Positions 35,331-45,905 of a stretch of DNA of 64,000 nucleotides are shown one piece after another. The translations under genes and the position numbers were made by a program. Under the pieces are notes generated by a model, which made no database searches, had not been told where the DNA came from, and saw only the letters and a list, made by a program, of their open reading frames with translations. Each line of letters starts with the position of its first letter. Within the stretch, counting starts at the first letter, position 1. The stretch covers positions 15,183,001 through 15,247,000 of the forward strand of contig NC_084943.1 in NCBI RefSeq assembly GCF_958298935.1. The letters are read 5' to 3'. Source of the DNA: Phragmites australis. Taxonomy: Eukaryota; Streptophyta; Magnoliopsida; Poales; Poaceae.

Positions 35331-35625
35331 TGTTACAAGAAGATCTAGACTTGGATAAAGAGAATTCAGAGGTAGGATTAGAGGAATTCCGAGGAGTAAG
35401 GTTCGATTACATAAGAGTTCATCTTTCTCAACATCCAACCGCTAGCAACAGCTCAACATTAAAAGGACTCACCCTCACGCACTCGGTGGCCACTGATACC
35501 AACTCTCACTTTGATGGGCTATCTGTGATTGGGCTTCTTGGTGCGCTATCCACATCTCGATCCATCTGAGACCCAATCTGCCTGAGAGCCTTTGTCTACC
35601 TTCGGCACTTCAGCACTTACTGTCA
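35331..35625 (-). repeat. Element A 5' LTR and primer site
   Basis: The minus strand ends CTTGTAACA at 35331. Three bases downstream comes TTGGTACCAGAGC (about 35327-35315), a tRNA-Met-type primer site. It aligns with 19597-19832. Confidence 0.78.
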
Positions 35626-36600
35626 ATGGAATGGAACTTCAATCTTTTTTATTATTTCACCGGTACAAGTTACAACCAGTAAACTCCTCACGTCCATTCT
35701 GAAAAAAAAAAGAAACTCATACTCTGTCTTTTACGAATTTGTTTATGGAGAATATATACTTCCGTGAATTACGATTTTATCAGCTTGGTTGCATGATAGG
35801 GTTATATTCAACTAGAAGATAACTTGGAACAGCTTGAGGAATCCCAAGCAACACATTTTGGTGCCACAGGCCTTGCCGGCCCCACCTCCCAGTGACCGTC
35901 CCCGTGTGCAATCACTAGCATTTTCCATTCGGAATCCTGCCTTGAGGTGGGCCGGGTGCAAGATTTTATCTTCCCCTTTCGCCGCGACCTGGGCTGCTTT
36001 GCCCATGAACGTACGCAGCGTAATGTTGATGCGCAGCGTCCATCGTGATTCATGAGGGCCATTGTCACTCAATTCGATCATCAGGCTTGAGCTGATCCAA
36101 CCTCGTCGATCCAAAAACCAACGGCACACGTTTGCTTTCTTTCTTCCCAAACGTTGAAGAGCCATCTGGCACACGTTGCGCTAGGATTCAAACTACAAAC
36201 GAGCAACAAAAACACAGCAACTTTAAAAAAAACACACAACAGCGAAAGGAGCCAGATAGTGGTATTGTAAAACATCCCAACGAAGCACAGCTTTGAGCTT
36301 TTCCAAACTGCTTTGCACAGTGCCCTAACCTGACTCCTGTCGTTCTGACCTGACCGGATCACTTTCGTTCTGACCTGACCCTGTCGGGCCCACTCGTTTC
36401 TCCCCATCCCGGGCCCATCTCCCCGGATGGAACACACCATTGCCACTTATAATCGAGACCTGATTTAATTTGTATGGTAATTTATTTTTTTATTTTATTA
36501 TAATTTTTGGTAATTTTTACAGCGTACCACGTCCACGTTACAAATTAGATTGATACCCAGACGCATTAATTTGACGGATGATTATTTTCCGCATTTCTCT
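35626..36600. other. Upstream region of the TPD1-like gene
   Basis: No supported gene. Two minus-strand open frames (35812-36174, 36081-36446) show no motif. A 15-bp direct repeat CGTTCTGACCTGACC occurs at 36341-36355 and 36366-36380, about 250-290 bp upstream of the TATA box. AT-rich sequence at 36470-36520 precedes a sharp rise in GC content. Confidence 0.5.
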
Positions 36601-36630
36601 GAGAGCCAGGTCTCGTCCTGCGGTCCTGCC

Positions 36631-36638
36631 TATATAAG
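36631..36638 (+). promoter_or_regulatory. TATA box of the TPD1-like gene
   Basis: TATATAAG in GC-rich context, about 570 bp upstream of the start codon. The next 170 bp contain no ATG, as expected for a 5' untranslated leader. Confidence 0.7.
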
Positions 36639-36659
36639 CCGCGTCACGTACGGGCCGCA

Positions 36660-37198
36660 CCCCAAGAGCACCACCTCCACCGCCGCAAACATTCGCTTCC
36701 GCCGTCCCCTTCCGCGCCGCACGTGCGAGACCGACGGTGGGCCGGGAGGGAGGAAACCCTACTGCGACCCACGTGCGGCCGCGCCGCTGCTCGTCGTCAC
36801 TGCCCTTGCCGACTCCCAGCTCCTCCAGGTAGGCGCCCTCCTCGTCCCCTCGCGCGTGGTGGTGGTCTACGTGCGTCCGCTCGCCGGTGAGGCGCTCGCT
36901 CGCGCCGGAGGAAGGTGGTGTGGCGGACCAAGCGCGCCTGCGTCCGGGCGCGGGGGCACACTGGCGGTGCGAGGCCCGGCCCCGGGGCGAGGCGAGGCGG
37001 TTGCTAGTTCTCCTCGCAGGCAGCGCGCGCGCTCTCTCTCTCGCTCGCTCGCTCACCGCAGCCTTCGTTGCCCTACTCGCTGCCAGTGCTACCTAGTGTA
37101 GTTGCCGTTCTGGGTTGCTTATCTGGTTCGAGACTTGGAGGTGCCTCGTGATCAATCTGCTATCGTCGCGCTCGTCTTTGCTGCAGGGTCCCAGCGCG
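36660..37198 (+). other. 5'UTR of the TPD1-like gene with probable intron
   Basis: A leader exon of about 36660-36828 ends CTCCAG before GTAGGC. A candidate acceptor TTTGCTGCAG lies at 37177-37186, only 12 bp before the start codon. Splicing would remove 358 bp containing several out-of-frame starts. Exon limits are inferred from splice consensus only. Confidence 0.55.
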
Positions 37199-38690
37199 AT
37201 GAGGGCGTCTCCGTGGACCGGCTCGCGCTCGCTGAGGGCGCTCGCGGCCTCGGCATGCTTGATCGTGCTTCTCGGCTCCGCCGCCCTAGCCGCTTCCGAC
37301 GACGCAGGTGCCGTGTCCCTCTACCTCCCCTGTGCTACTTTCTGGCGGCGGCCATTTGGGTTTGCTGGTTTTTTCGATTCCGTTCCTCCGAATCTACGAG
37401 CTCGACACGCGCTTTCTTCACCGCTGCCTCTCGTTTCTATTTTGCTAGGGGTTTTTGAGCCATTTTTTTGTTCGAGACCAGGGGTTTCTCTCTTCCCGCT
37501 TCGAACCACCTTTATTAACTCGATGAAATCTAGGAAGGATCTGTGCTTCCAACACACGCTGCCTTTTAGGAAATTTTATACCAAACTCGTATGATTATAA
37601 ACTCTCGTTCTCGCCGAGTGATTTGGTTTGTTTCCAAAGGTGCACTCACTTTTAATTCGGTTTTTGGAACGGCAAGATATTTTTCTCTGGAATTATTTCG
37701 ATTCCTTTTCGTTTTGACTTTTCTGTGTGCGCCGGCCCTTGACTAACGACGTCTCCAACCAACTCCCCTCTGTCGCCGCTCCAGGATTCTCGCCACCGCT
37801 CGCCGCACCCGCGGGTCCGCCGCGCCCGGCACCACGCGCCGTCGCCGCCGCCCTGCACCGCAAGATCCTCCGCCCGTCAGGTAAACCGCAAGCCCCGTCC
37901 CGTCCTACCTACTCACCCACGTGCTCATCCATCTCTCGCCGTCCGATCCGCTGGTCCGACGGCCAGAGCTGGCTGCCGCACCACGGGGGCCCACCGCTCC
38001 GCGCTTTCTCCGACCGGCCCCTGCCGCTGCGGGCCCCGCCGTCCTGCGGTCGTGCCGAACCTGGCGTGTTTTGTCGTCGGGTTCGAAACGACCTCTTCGA
38101 GAGGAGGGAGGAGCCCATGCCGGTCGCCAACTGCTCGCTCCAACCTTCCATTCTGTCGTCGCCTAGACTGACACGTGGGCCCGTTCGGTTTGGTCCTCGT
38201 CCGCCGGCGTGCATGACGAGTGGGCCCGTCCCCTCTTGTAGCGACCGTGTAATCTGTGTATCTCACTTTGTTTTGTATTGGCAACGCAGGCAACAGCAGC
38301 GCAGGCGCGGGCGCCGGCGGAGTCGTCGAGGTGCGTCCGAGCCGGATGGATGAGGGGTGCGCGGGGGCGGAGGACATCGCGATCTACCAGGGGCGGGCGT
38401 CGCCGTTGCCGAGCGGGGTGCCGTCGTACAAGGTGGAAGTGATGAACCGGTGCGGCGTGGACGGGCGGGAGTGCGCGATCGCGGGCATCCACGTGCGGTG
38501 CGGGTGGTTCAGCTCGGTGAGCCTGGTGGACCCGCGCAAGTTCCGCCGCGTCCGCCACGACGACTGCCTCCTCAACGACGGCCGCCCGCTGCTCGCCGGC
38601 GAGACGATCTCCTTCGAGTACGCCAATTCCTTCCCCTACCGCCTCTCCGTCGCCGTCGCCACCTGCGTCGACCCCACCACCGACCCGTAG
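37199..38690 (+). CDS. TDL1: TPD1-like secreted anther cell-fate ligand (TDL1 family)
   Basis: TPD1/TDL1/MAC1-family proteins are small secreted ligands of the LRR receptor kinase EMS1/MSP1, and limit germ-cell number and specify the tapetum in anthers. Coding exons are 37199-37307, 37785-37880 and 38290-38690, all with GT-AG introns and matching phases, giving 201 aa. Residues 1-31 form a signal peptide (leucine/alanine-rich core ACLIVLLGSAALA). Residues 37-80 are an Ala/Pro-rich variable region. Residues about 85-195 are the TPD1 domain with six Cys (92, 123, 130, 139, 161, 194) and the family signatures LPSGVPSYKVEVMNRC, IHVRCGWFSS, SLVDPRKFRR and SFEYANSFPYRLSVAVATC. The length is close to the family norm. 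The start is the first ATG after the inferred leader intron. It is intact, very GC-rich and flanked by retrotransposons. I cannot tell whether it is the TDL1A or TDL1B orthologue. Confidence 0.92.
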
Positions 38691-39712
38691 CCGCCGCCGC
38701 CGCCGGCGCAGGGCTACCACCGACGCGCTCACCACACCGAGCTGAAGATACGTACGCCAATACGTACACCGAACTCTCATACACTGGTATAGCAGCATTC
38801 ACACCGCAGGTAGTTCTTCGTTCCTGCGTGGTCTGGTAGTTAAGACGGGATCAAGCAAGTGTAAGTAACTGGGGTTATGAATTTTGTTAGTTTTCCTCGC
38901 ATGCATGCGTTGGACGGATCACGTCTGAAAGTTCTTGGAGGAATTAGAGCATTTGTGATTCCTTTTTTGGGGAACCGGTTTTAAATTTTATGGCAAGTCT
39001 CATGTCGAAGTGGTGCCGGTGGTCGTTGTGGTGAAGACAAGTCCTTTTCGTGCTGCGCTTTTCCTTTTGGTTTTGGTAGCGCTCTGGGAGCCTGTGTTCA
39101 GTGTGTTGTGTTGCTGTGCTTGCTCGCTCGCTCGCGCATGTGGATGTGAGTTGTTCTTGTCATGAGGAATGCCGTTTCGCCAAGGGTGGGGAGGTGCTGC
39201 TCCATTGATGGCTTCACTTCCACCGTGTGTCCGTGCGTGCAGCTGTCCCTTGTCTGTGTGTGACTAGCTTTTTCCGGCCATGGCTGTGCTTCTGCTGCAT
39301 GACTGCCAGAGAGAGAGAGACTCTGCGAGTGACAGACATGCTGGGGGCTTTGCTTTGCGCCTGGCATTAATTGGAGTGTGATGGCTAGGGATTCCCTTTT
39401 TTTTTCTCGGGACGGGAAAGGGGATGGCACTGTATGGACGTAGGCTCTGTTCGGAGTTGGTGTAGGGACCTGGTGCCGGGTTACACGTGTTGGGCATTCA
39501 CTGTTGCGATGGCTAGCTGGTGCTGCTCCTGCTGCAAGGACAGCCAGGGCCGGTGGTAGTACTAGCAGAGGAAAGAAAATTCTGTGTGAAGGGAGAATTG
39601 AAGGTTTGAAATTGGATGTATTACGTGTAGCCCCCTACAAACCGAATGGAACCTGACTTGTATTGCTACAAGTGTTACAACTTGAGAAGTACCAATACCA
39701 TGCATTTCATAT
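38691..39712. other. 3' region of the TPD1-like gene
   Basis: A (CCG)n tract follows the stop codon at once. No canonical AATAAA was found close by. No further gene is seen. The minus-strand open frames opposite exon 3 (38163-38798) are GC-rich shadows. Confidence 0.5.
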
Positions 39713-39714
39713 TA

Positions 39715-39908
39715 CTACCTTCATTTCTTTTTATAGGATGTATTATCAATTGCTACAAAACTATTATCTTATTAAAAATATGTAAAATATGAATCTATTA
39801 AAATATTTTTTTACACTAAATAAGGACATACTTTGACAAATTGTGGGGTAAAATTTATGAAGATTGATTTTTTTAATTCTAGTACGCGTATTTTGAAACG
39901 GAAGGAGT
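39715..39908. mobile_element. Stowaway MITE
   Basis: Ends CTACCTTCATTTC and GAAACGGAAGGAG are imperfect inverted copies of the CTCCCTCCGTTTC Stowaway terminus, flanked by TA on both sides (39713-39714 and 39909-39910). The 194-bp AT-rich interior has no ORF. Confidence 0.88.
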
Positions 39909-39910
39909 AC

Positions 39911-41850
39911 TAAATACTACAGCTCTTCCAAAAATAATATTACTACTGCCACGAGCACAATGTTTATGGATGTATATCACCATTTAAGGATATGTTTGGA
40001 AAAGCTCCACTTCAGTTTTTTTAGTTCCACTCCATAAATATACGAATTTGTTTCGGTCCCACTCCATAATTATACCACTGAGCTGATCCTCAGTGAAACT
40101 GAAGTTGTTAGTGGATATTTGGCTAGCAGGTTGACTCTAACTTAGAAATAAGAGATTTTTAGGTAAATTGTCGATGTTACCCACAGGCTAATTTACAAAG
40201 ATGGAACCGAAACATCTGTACATGTAGCGCCAATGTACAACAAACTGAAGCATCCAGGATAACATGAACAACTATTCATCAACAATTCAGTATTGAGTAC
40301 TGGATCACCTCGGCTCGAAACCATGCAGGCACACTGGCACCGATGCGCACCGGCCACAGCAGCCCACTATATGTGCACGACCTCTGCCGAGTGCCGACGG
40401 AGCGTACTAGGCCAGTAAGCAATCTCTCTCCGGTCCGGTCTTTCTGTCTCTCTGTGTATTCATGGGCACTAGGCCGCCTAGCATTCATGGGCACTAGGCC
40501 GCCTGTGCTGCTAGGCGAGAAGAGCCCAGGCCGGCAGGGCAGCGCAGTGCATCGGCTGGTCTGCTTGCTCAGCTCTTGCATGCACAAGGCACGACGGGCG
40601 ATCGAGCGAACGATGGACGGGGACAGGGACAGACATGGATGGGACAGCCGGGGGTTGACGGATGCCCATCGATCTGCGAAGCACCTGCCTGCGTGCGCTC
40701 GATGTACTGGAGCAGAAGCCTGGGGACACGCGCGCCGGGCGAGTTAATTCCCTCAGTCCTCCCTCTGCTGCGCTGCTAGCCTTCGCCCTAGGGATCGAGT
40801 GACTAGACTACTAGTGCTGCACTTGTTTAACCGTCGTGTCCTCAAACTGAAATGGACATCCGTGCTCCCAACTCTACTTTGTAGCGCTGCATGAATACAA
40901 AAATGATCCAAATTCAACATCACAAAATTCAATCGAAACGAACCTGATGAATACAAAACGAGTAGGCCCAGAAATTAGTACAATCGAAGGGAAAAGACAG
41001 GAATTTAGGTGGTGTATATTATTCTTAATGGGATCTATGCCACAGCAATTTTTCGACAGTACGGTCTGGGGTACAGGAATTTAGGTGGTGTATATTATTC
41101 TTAATGGGATCTATGTCACAGCAAGTGTTCGACAGTAAGGTCTGGGTTCCACGGGGAAGAAACACATGTATGACACTAGATTTCCTCCATTCATGAGAAT
41201 CCTTAAAATAATTGCTTTTGTTCCAAAGCAAAACATATGAAACTTTTCGATGATCTATGAAAATTTTCCAATTCGCGCTCTTGTCTGGTTTACGCATGCA
41301 CATAGTTGGCGCAAGCAATTTCTCCATGCCCAAAGTTAACATGTATCCGCTTCCGGTATATATAATAGGGATTTGCAATTTTGTAAGGGCGAGAGAAGTA
41401 ATCCAAAAGCAGAAAAATTAAGGTCCAGTTTGTATGAACGAATTTTCTCAATTTATACAATAATTGAATGGTTTCATATAAAATTTTAAATACTTCCTAT
41501 GGTTGTTGAGTTGATTCCATAGGAATTTGATGAAGGCAAGAAATGTTAAATTAAGTTATTTGTAACATTAGGATGCTACACTAGAAGAAGGGTACATATG
41601 TTCTGGATAAAGAAATATTGATCAGAAGTATTTTTAAGTAGCAATTTCACACAAAAAAACAACAACATGAGTATCTAAAAATTTCGAGTCTCGTCGGTAC
41701 GAAGCAAAATTCCAAGTATTCCAAACGATGCACAAAGAGATTCAAACAAGGTTGGACCTTTGGCGGTTTCCGCAGAATTCCTTCGGACACACGATGGAAT
41801 TTATGAATCTGTTTTATGTTGCACGAAGAACCATAAAATTCTTATACGAC
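39911..41850. other. Intergenic region with small tandem duplications
   Basis: No supported gene. A 25-bp unit (ATTCATGGGCACTAGGCCGC...) is duplicated at about 40458-40507. A unit of about 75 bp (ACAGGAATTTAGGTGGTGTA...) is duplicated at 40998-41070 and 41073-41147. The open frames at 40279-40747 have no recognisable domains. Confidence 0.55.
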
Positions 41851-41853
41851 TTA

Positions 41854-42154
41854 GGTCCTGTTTATTTCAGCTGTAGATTGTAAAAAGCAGCTTATAGATT
41901 GTGGATTGTAAGAAGCTGAATTGTAAAATCTGGATTATAAAAGCTGAATTGTGGATTGTTACAGTCTGATAAAAGGCAGATTGCTGGATTGTTACAATCT
42001 GTATATTGGATTGTAACAATCCAGCTTTTTTAACCATCTGTTTGTTTCACCTTTTGAATTATGATCAGAATCTAGTTTTTATAATACAGCTGTTTGTTTT
42101 AACTTTTAAATTTTAATTACAATCCAACTTTTATAATCTGAAACATACAGAACC
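41854..42154. mobile_element. Tourist-like MITE (PIF/Harbinger type), copy 1
   Basis: Inverted ends GGTCCTGTTTATTTCAG and GGTTCTGTATGTTTCAG, flanked by TTA on both sides (41851-41853 and 42155-42157). The interior is made of repeated inverted AATTGTGGATTGTTACA/TGTAACAATCCA motifs and would fold strongly. Confidence 0.85.
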
Positions 42155-42944
42155 TTAATAGTTTTTCGAATACTCCTTGTGCCCAGCACCAAACTTCTCC
42201 GGTAGGAGTACATTTTAACCTTGAATTTAAAAATAAAGCATTTTGTGTCTCTGTGAACAAGTCACGCACATATGTACTCACGAAAAGGTACGAAACTCCG
42301 CTGGCCTAAGTACAGAAAAAGAGGCGCTTTTCTGCTGCCGGGTGTGAAAAACCAGGTCAAAAACAGTTGGGCTTTGTGCAAATAGAGCATCCGGGCAAAA
42401 CTCCACTCAATCACTTCAGTCCATCACATCAGCGAACTCAGCGCTACGCAGTTCACTACCACTGGAGTCTGGAGGAGCATGCACGGAGCTTCTGAGCAAG
42501 GGATTTGCTCGAGATTTTCTCGCATTCCGTTTTCGATTCTAGGTTCTGCGTACTTTCAAATCAGTTTTCTAGTGAAGCAGAAGTCAGAATAAAAGCCAAA
42601 ATGATGCTACTTCTTATGAGAAAAAAAATGATTTTCAAAAAGCAAAAACCTCTCCAAACGTATAGTACCGATCGAACTTCTTGCCACAAATGCACCCTCT
42701 GCCTTCTGTAAATTGGTCGACAAGCAAAGCTGTCAAAAAGTTCGTAAGTAGGTGTCGTTTTTCCAAATTTATTCTCTCTTTTTTTTAAAAAAAAAAAGAT
42801 TATGGTGCATTCTCTGTTCACAGCTCACAATGTAGAATATTCTTTTAAGTAGTTGAAACAGAGCGAAGGGGATAATGATTGTAAATACTAGGCTTTAGGA
42901 GTATCTTACTACCAAAGTAACCTTGTTTTATTCGTTATTGAGAT
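42155..42944. other. Unassigned spacer
   Basis: No gene. The stretch at 42310-42500 is less AT-rich than its surroundings but has no ORF or motif I recognise. Confidence 0.4.
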
Positions 42945-44150
42945 GATGTGTGGCTGACCTCCAATTCCCTAGCTAACATGTTTCCTCTCCTTCACTCTAT
43001 TTACAACCAGAAAGACATATATGTACATGATAGTCACAATTTACAGTGGTGCCTTTCTTTTAGAAGATGGTTGACCCTAGATCTTCAGTCTCAATGGGAT
43101 CTAGTCCATAGTTGGCTGGTGAGTGTCACCCTGGATAATTCTGAAGATGTAGTCCCTTGGTCTTTGGATATAAAAAAAAGTATTTTCAGTATCAAATCCA
43201 CTTATAACTGGCTGACTAGAGAAGCCCCTCACCAACCATACAACCACATATGAAAAGCCAAAATCCCCTTGAAAATAAAGCTCTTTTATGGTTTATGAAA
43301 AATGATGCTTTATTGACTAAGAATAATATACTTAAAAGAAGCTAGTGAAGACCCATCCTGTTACTATTGTACTCAACCTGAAACTAGTAAATATTTATTC
43401 TTCTTATGTCCCATTGCCAAAGTGGCCTAGGGTTAATTGGTACTTTTATTAGTGCTCATACTATTCTAAGCTCCTTATATCAGTATTACAATTGGACTAA
43501 TGATAATTTCCCCAATAAAAAATCTTTTCCTACAATTGTTTTAGCAGCTGTTTGCTGGTCCATTTGAAAGACTTGGAATAGCTTGTTTTGACAAAAAAAA
43601 AAAAAAAACTCCTTTGTCACCCCACTGATATCATATTTCATACTTACGCCTTGAAAACATGGATAGATCTGCTAAAATATATGAGTAAAAATGACCTCCT
43701 ACGTGGAGCTCAAGGCTTACTAGAAACTGTGAATCGGTTGTTGTCTTCTCGGCAAGCACAACCGTCCCCTTCCACCAGTAAGATGATGATGCTCCCAAAT
43801 GCCTTTCGGCTGAAGATGATCGGACACCATCTTCGGATGATGAAGAATGACTGAGAAACTCTGCTGCCCGATCCTTCGGTCTGATGTGGAGCTTTGGAGA
43901 AGACCGTCTATTTTAAACTCCTGCTAAATTCTGCTTATTTTGAGCTTCTCTTGTTTCTGTTGTTACCGTAGCCTTTTGGGAGCTGGTTATGTCTTAGTCA
44001 CTTTGCTGATGCTTTGAAGTCGGTAGCCTTTACGTTTGGGTCATTTTGCTCTTTCTTAATCTCTTTTCCTTAGTCTATGTCTCAGTGTTTGTAAAAACTA
44101 AACTATTCCATTATGCGACGCAATAATTTAATCCGGATGACATTAAGCTG
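42945..44150 (+). pseudogene. LINE 3' fragment (RT zinc-binding region and 3'UTR)
   Basis: Reading frames give WSLDIKKSIFSIKSTYNWL, then AKIPLKIKLFYGL, CYYCTQPETSKYLFFLCP and LVHFR-like remains. This is the zinc-binding region at the C-terminus of plant LINE reverse transcriptases (zf-RVT: Cys pair followed by LFF-CP). Frames change several times, with stops. The RT core is absent, so it is a 5'-truncated copy, as LINE insertions usually are. From about 43860 the sequence is non-coding 3'UTR-like. It ends against the mariner element at 44157. Confidence 0.8.
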
Positions 44151-44201
44151 ATGATGTACTCCCTCCAGTCTCCAAAAATTTGACATTTTGGACATAATCT
44201 C

Positions 44202-45354
44202 GGCAAAAATCCAAAATTAGACAATATACGTGACCGTATTTACCGAAATAGACAACATGTTAGCGTATTTACAATTTTAGCATTCGTATTCGGCACACCG
44301 TGTGTCGAATATGGCACTGTAGCTCATATTCGACACACGGTGTGCCGAAAATTACACTGTAGCACAAGCACACACGCTCCGAAAATGAACAGTACCGCGC
44401 GTGAACAGTAACAGCAGTGCGTTTGAATTTCGTTTTTCCTCTTTTTCAAAACGGTGGTCTTCTGTTACTCCAAAAATGTTAAAACTTTTTTTACATATTC
44501 CATAATCCATGTGCAACCCATTTTAATTGGATTCACCGAAAAATCCTTTGTATATTTAAAACTAAAATTATTCAAAAAAGACTACTTTTATAACTTGTAA
44601 TAATTTTTAGTGTCTCAAATAAACTCCCAAAAATCTAGAAAAATTCACTAATATTCTTATTATGTGATGAACTAATTTCTAAAATTATTTTCAGATCTAG
44701 TTTATATGCTAAAAAAGGAGTTACTTTGTAATGCTTTATTTACATGAAATAATAAAAATACATATAAATGAAGCATTACAAAAGAACTCACTTTTTCATC
44801 ATATAAAATAGGGCTAAAAATAATTTTGAAAATTATTCCATCACATAATAAGAATATTAGTGAATTTTTCTAAATTTTTGGGAATTTATTTGAGACACTA
44901 AAAATTATTACAAGTTATAAAAGTAGTCTTTTTTAAAGAATTTTAGTTTTAAATATACAAAGGATTTTTTGGTGAATCCAACTAAAATGGGTTGCACATG
45001 GATTATGGAATATGTAAAAAAAGTTTTAACATTTTTGGAGTAACAGAAGACCACCGTTTTGAAAAAGAGGAAAAGCGAAATTCAAACGCACTGCTGTTAC
45101 TGTTCACGCGCTGTACTGTTCATTTTCGGAGTGTGGTGCGCCGCAAATGGACTGTAGCACCGTATTTCGGTACACGTGTGCCGAAAATGGACTGTAGCAC
45201 CGTATTTCGGCACACCGTGTGCCGAATATGAGCTACAGTGCCATATTCGATACACGGTGTGCCGAATACGGATGCTAAAATTGTAAATACGCTAACATAT
45301 TATCTATTTCGATAAATACGGTCGTATATATTGTCTAATTTTGGATTTTGCCCC
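44202..45354. mobile_element. Foldback element (MULE-type) with near-perfect long inverted repeats
   Basis: Two arms of about 540-580 bp are inverted copies around a centre near 44753. They match from the ends (GGCAAAAATCCAAAATTAG and, reverse complemented, GGGGCAAAATCCAAAATTAG) through CACCGTGT-CGAATATGG, CTTCTGTTACTCCAAAAATG, ACATATTCCATAATCCATG and TAGTGTCTCAAATAAA to GTAATGCTTTATTTACATG/AAATGAAGCATTAC at the centre. The right arm has an extra copy of about 46 bp of an ATTTCGGCACAC unit. Both sides carry CATAATCTC (44193-44201 and 45355-45363), a 9-bp duplication typical of Mutator-like elements. No transposase. Confidence 0.92.
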
Positions 45355-45724
45355 CATAATCTCGTATACATAGGAGAGGTTAATCAGGGTGTTTTTTTTA
45401 TAATATATTATCTATTCTGCCTATATTAAATATCTTAGAGTTCTATGCCCAGTCAGTAAATAGTTAGAACATCCCTAACCATATTTCATTTATTTCTTTT
45501 CCTTCCCGATTTCTTTTTCCGTTCATATTTCCTTTATTTTCTCTCATCTTCAACAACTTCACTTTAAAGGAAATCGTGAAGGAAAAGGAGAGAGAATCCC
45601 GTCCCGATGAGAATGATTCTGAGAATCCCATCGTGAAAGGAATTGTGAAAGGAAACCGTTAGAGCGTTGAAGAGATCGAAAATTCCTTTACGGTGAGAAT
45701 TTCGTCTGTGAGAAAAATCTGTTG

Positions 45725-45800
45725 GGCGTGATCTTATAACCCAGGTGGTTGGAGCCCCACCAACAATGTTTGGAGGTCCAGGTTTGAGTCCCGTTACTTG
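45725..45800 (+). repeat. Possible SINE-like (tRNA-derived) fragment
   Basis: AACCCAGGTGGTTGGAGC and GGTTTGAGTCCCG resemble degenerate A and B boxes of Pol III-transcribed SINEs, 33 bp apart. CCCCACCAACAATGTTTG occurs twice (about 45754 and 45811). There are no clear ends. It lies within the 5' part of the mariner element. Confidence 0.25.
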
Positions 45801-45905
45801 TATTTTGAACCCCACCAACAATGTTTGCTGCTGTCGTGTGTATTTATATGCCAATACGTCATGTACTGAGTACGCCGTACATGGGTGTAAGCTAGCCAGG
45901 CTAAG

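Larger units (their letters stand above)
19597..35625 (-). mobile_element. Element A: Ty3/gypsy chromovirus, nested and dead
   Basis: The order on the minus strand is 5' LTR (35625-35331), primer binding site, gag (35206-34685), gag zinc knuckle and protease (30600-30085, resuming 23262-23092), RT (22900-22410), RNase H (22281-21862), integrase with chromodomain-like tail (20940-19874) and 3' LTR (19832-19597). The LTRs align with each other (shared GGATTAGAGGAATT, AAGAGTTCATCTTTCTCAA, GATTGGGCTTCTTGGTGCGC). The element is broken by element B in protease, by element C in gag and by a further insertion in RNase H/integrase. Stops and frameshifts are abundant. No target duplication was found (outer 5-mers GTCCA and, depending on the LTR end chosen, CTTAC or ATGGA). 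Confidence 0.85.

Noticed and set aside
35808..36446. Minus-strand open frames upstream of the TPD1-like gene as a neighbouring gene
   Set aside because: Overlapping frames of 120-121 codons without motif, start context or splice support. They probably lie in the promoter region.
36538..37101. Open frames over the TPD1-like leader (172 and 183 codons)
   Set aside because: High GC lowers stop frequency. The region has a TATA box and splice signals for a leader, and neither frame shows a motif.
38163..38798. Minus-strand 211-codon frame overlapping the TPD1-like last exon
   Set aside because: GC-rich shadow of a well-supported plus-strand exon; Arg/Ala/Val-biased composition and no domain.
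40279..40747. Protein-coding gene at 40.3-40.7 kb
   Set aside because: Competing open frames on both strands, no domain, and a small tandem duplication within.
42561..42821. 86-codon minus-strand ORF
   Set aside because: Lys/Phe-rich translation of A/T runs; no conserved feature.
45725..45800. A functional tRNA gene
   Set aside because: Box B-like GGTTTGAGTCC is present, but no cloverleaf with acceptor and anticodon stems can be drawn. At most it is a SINE fragment.
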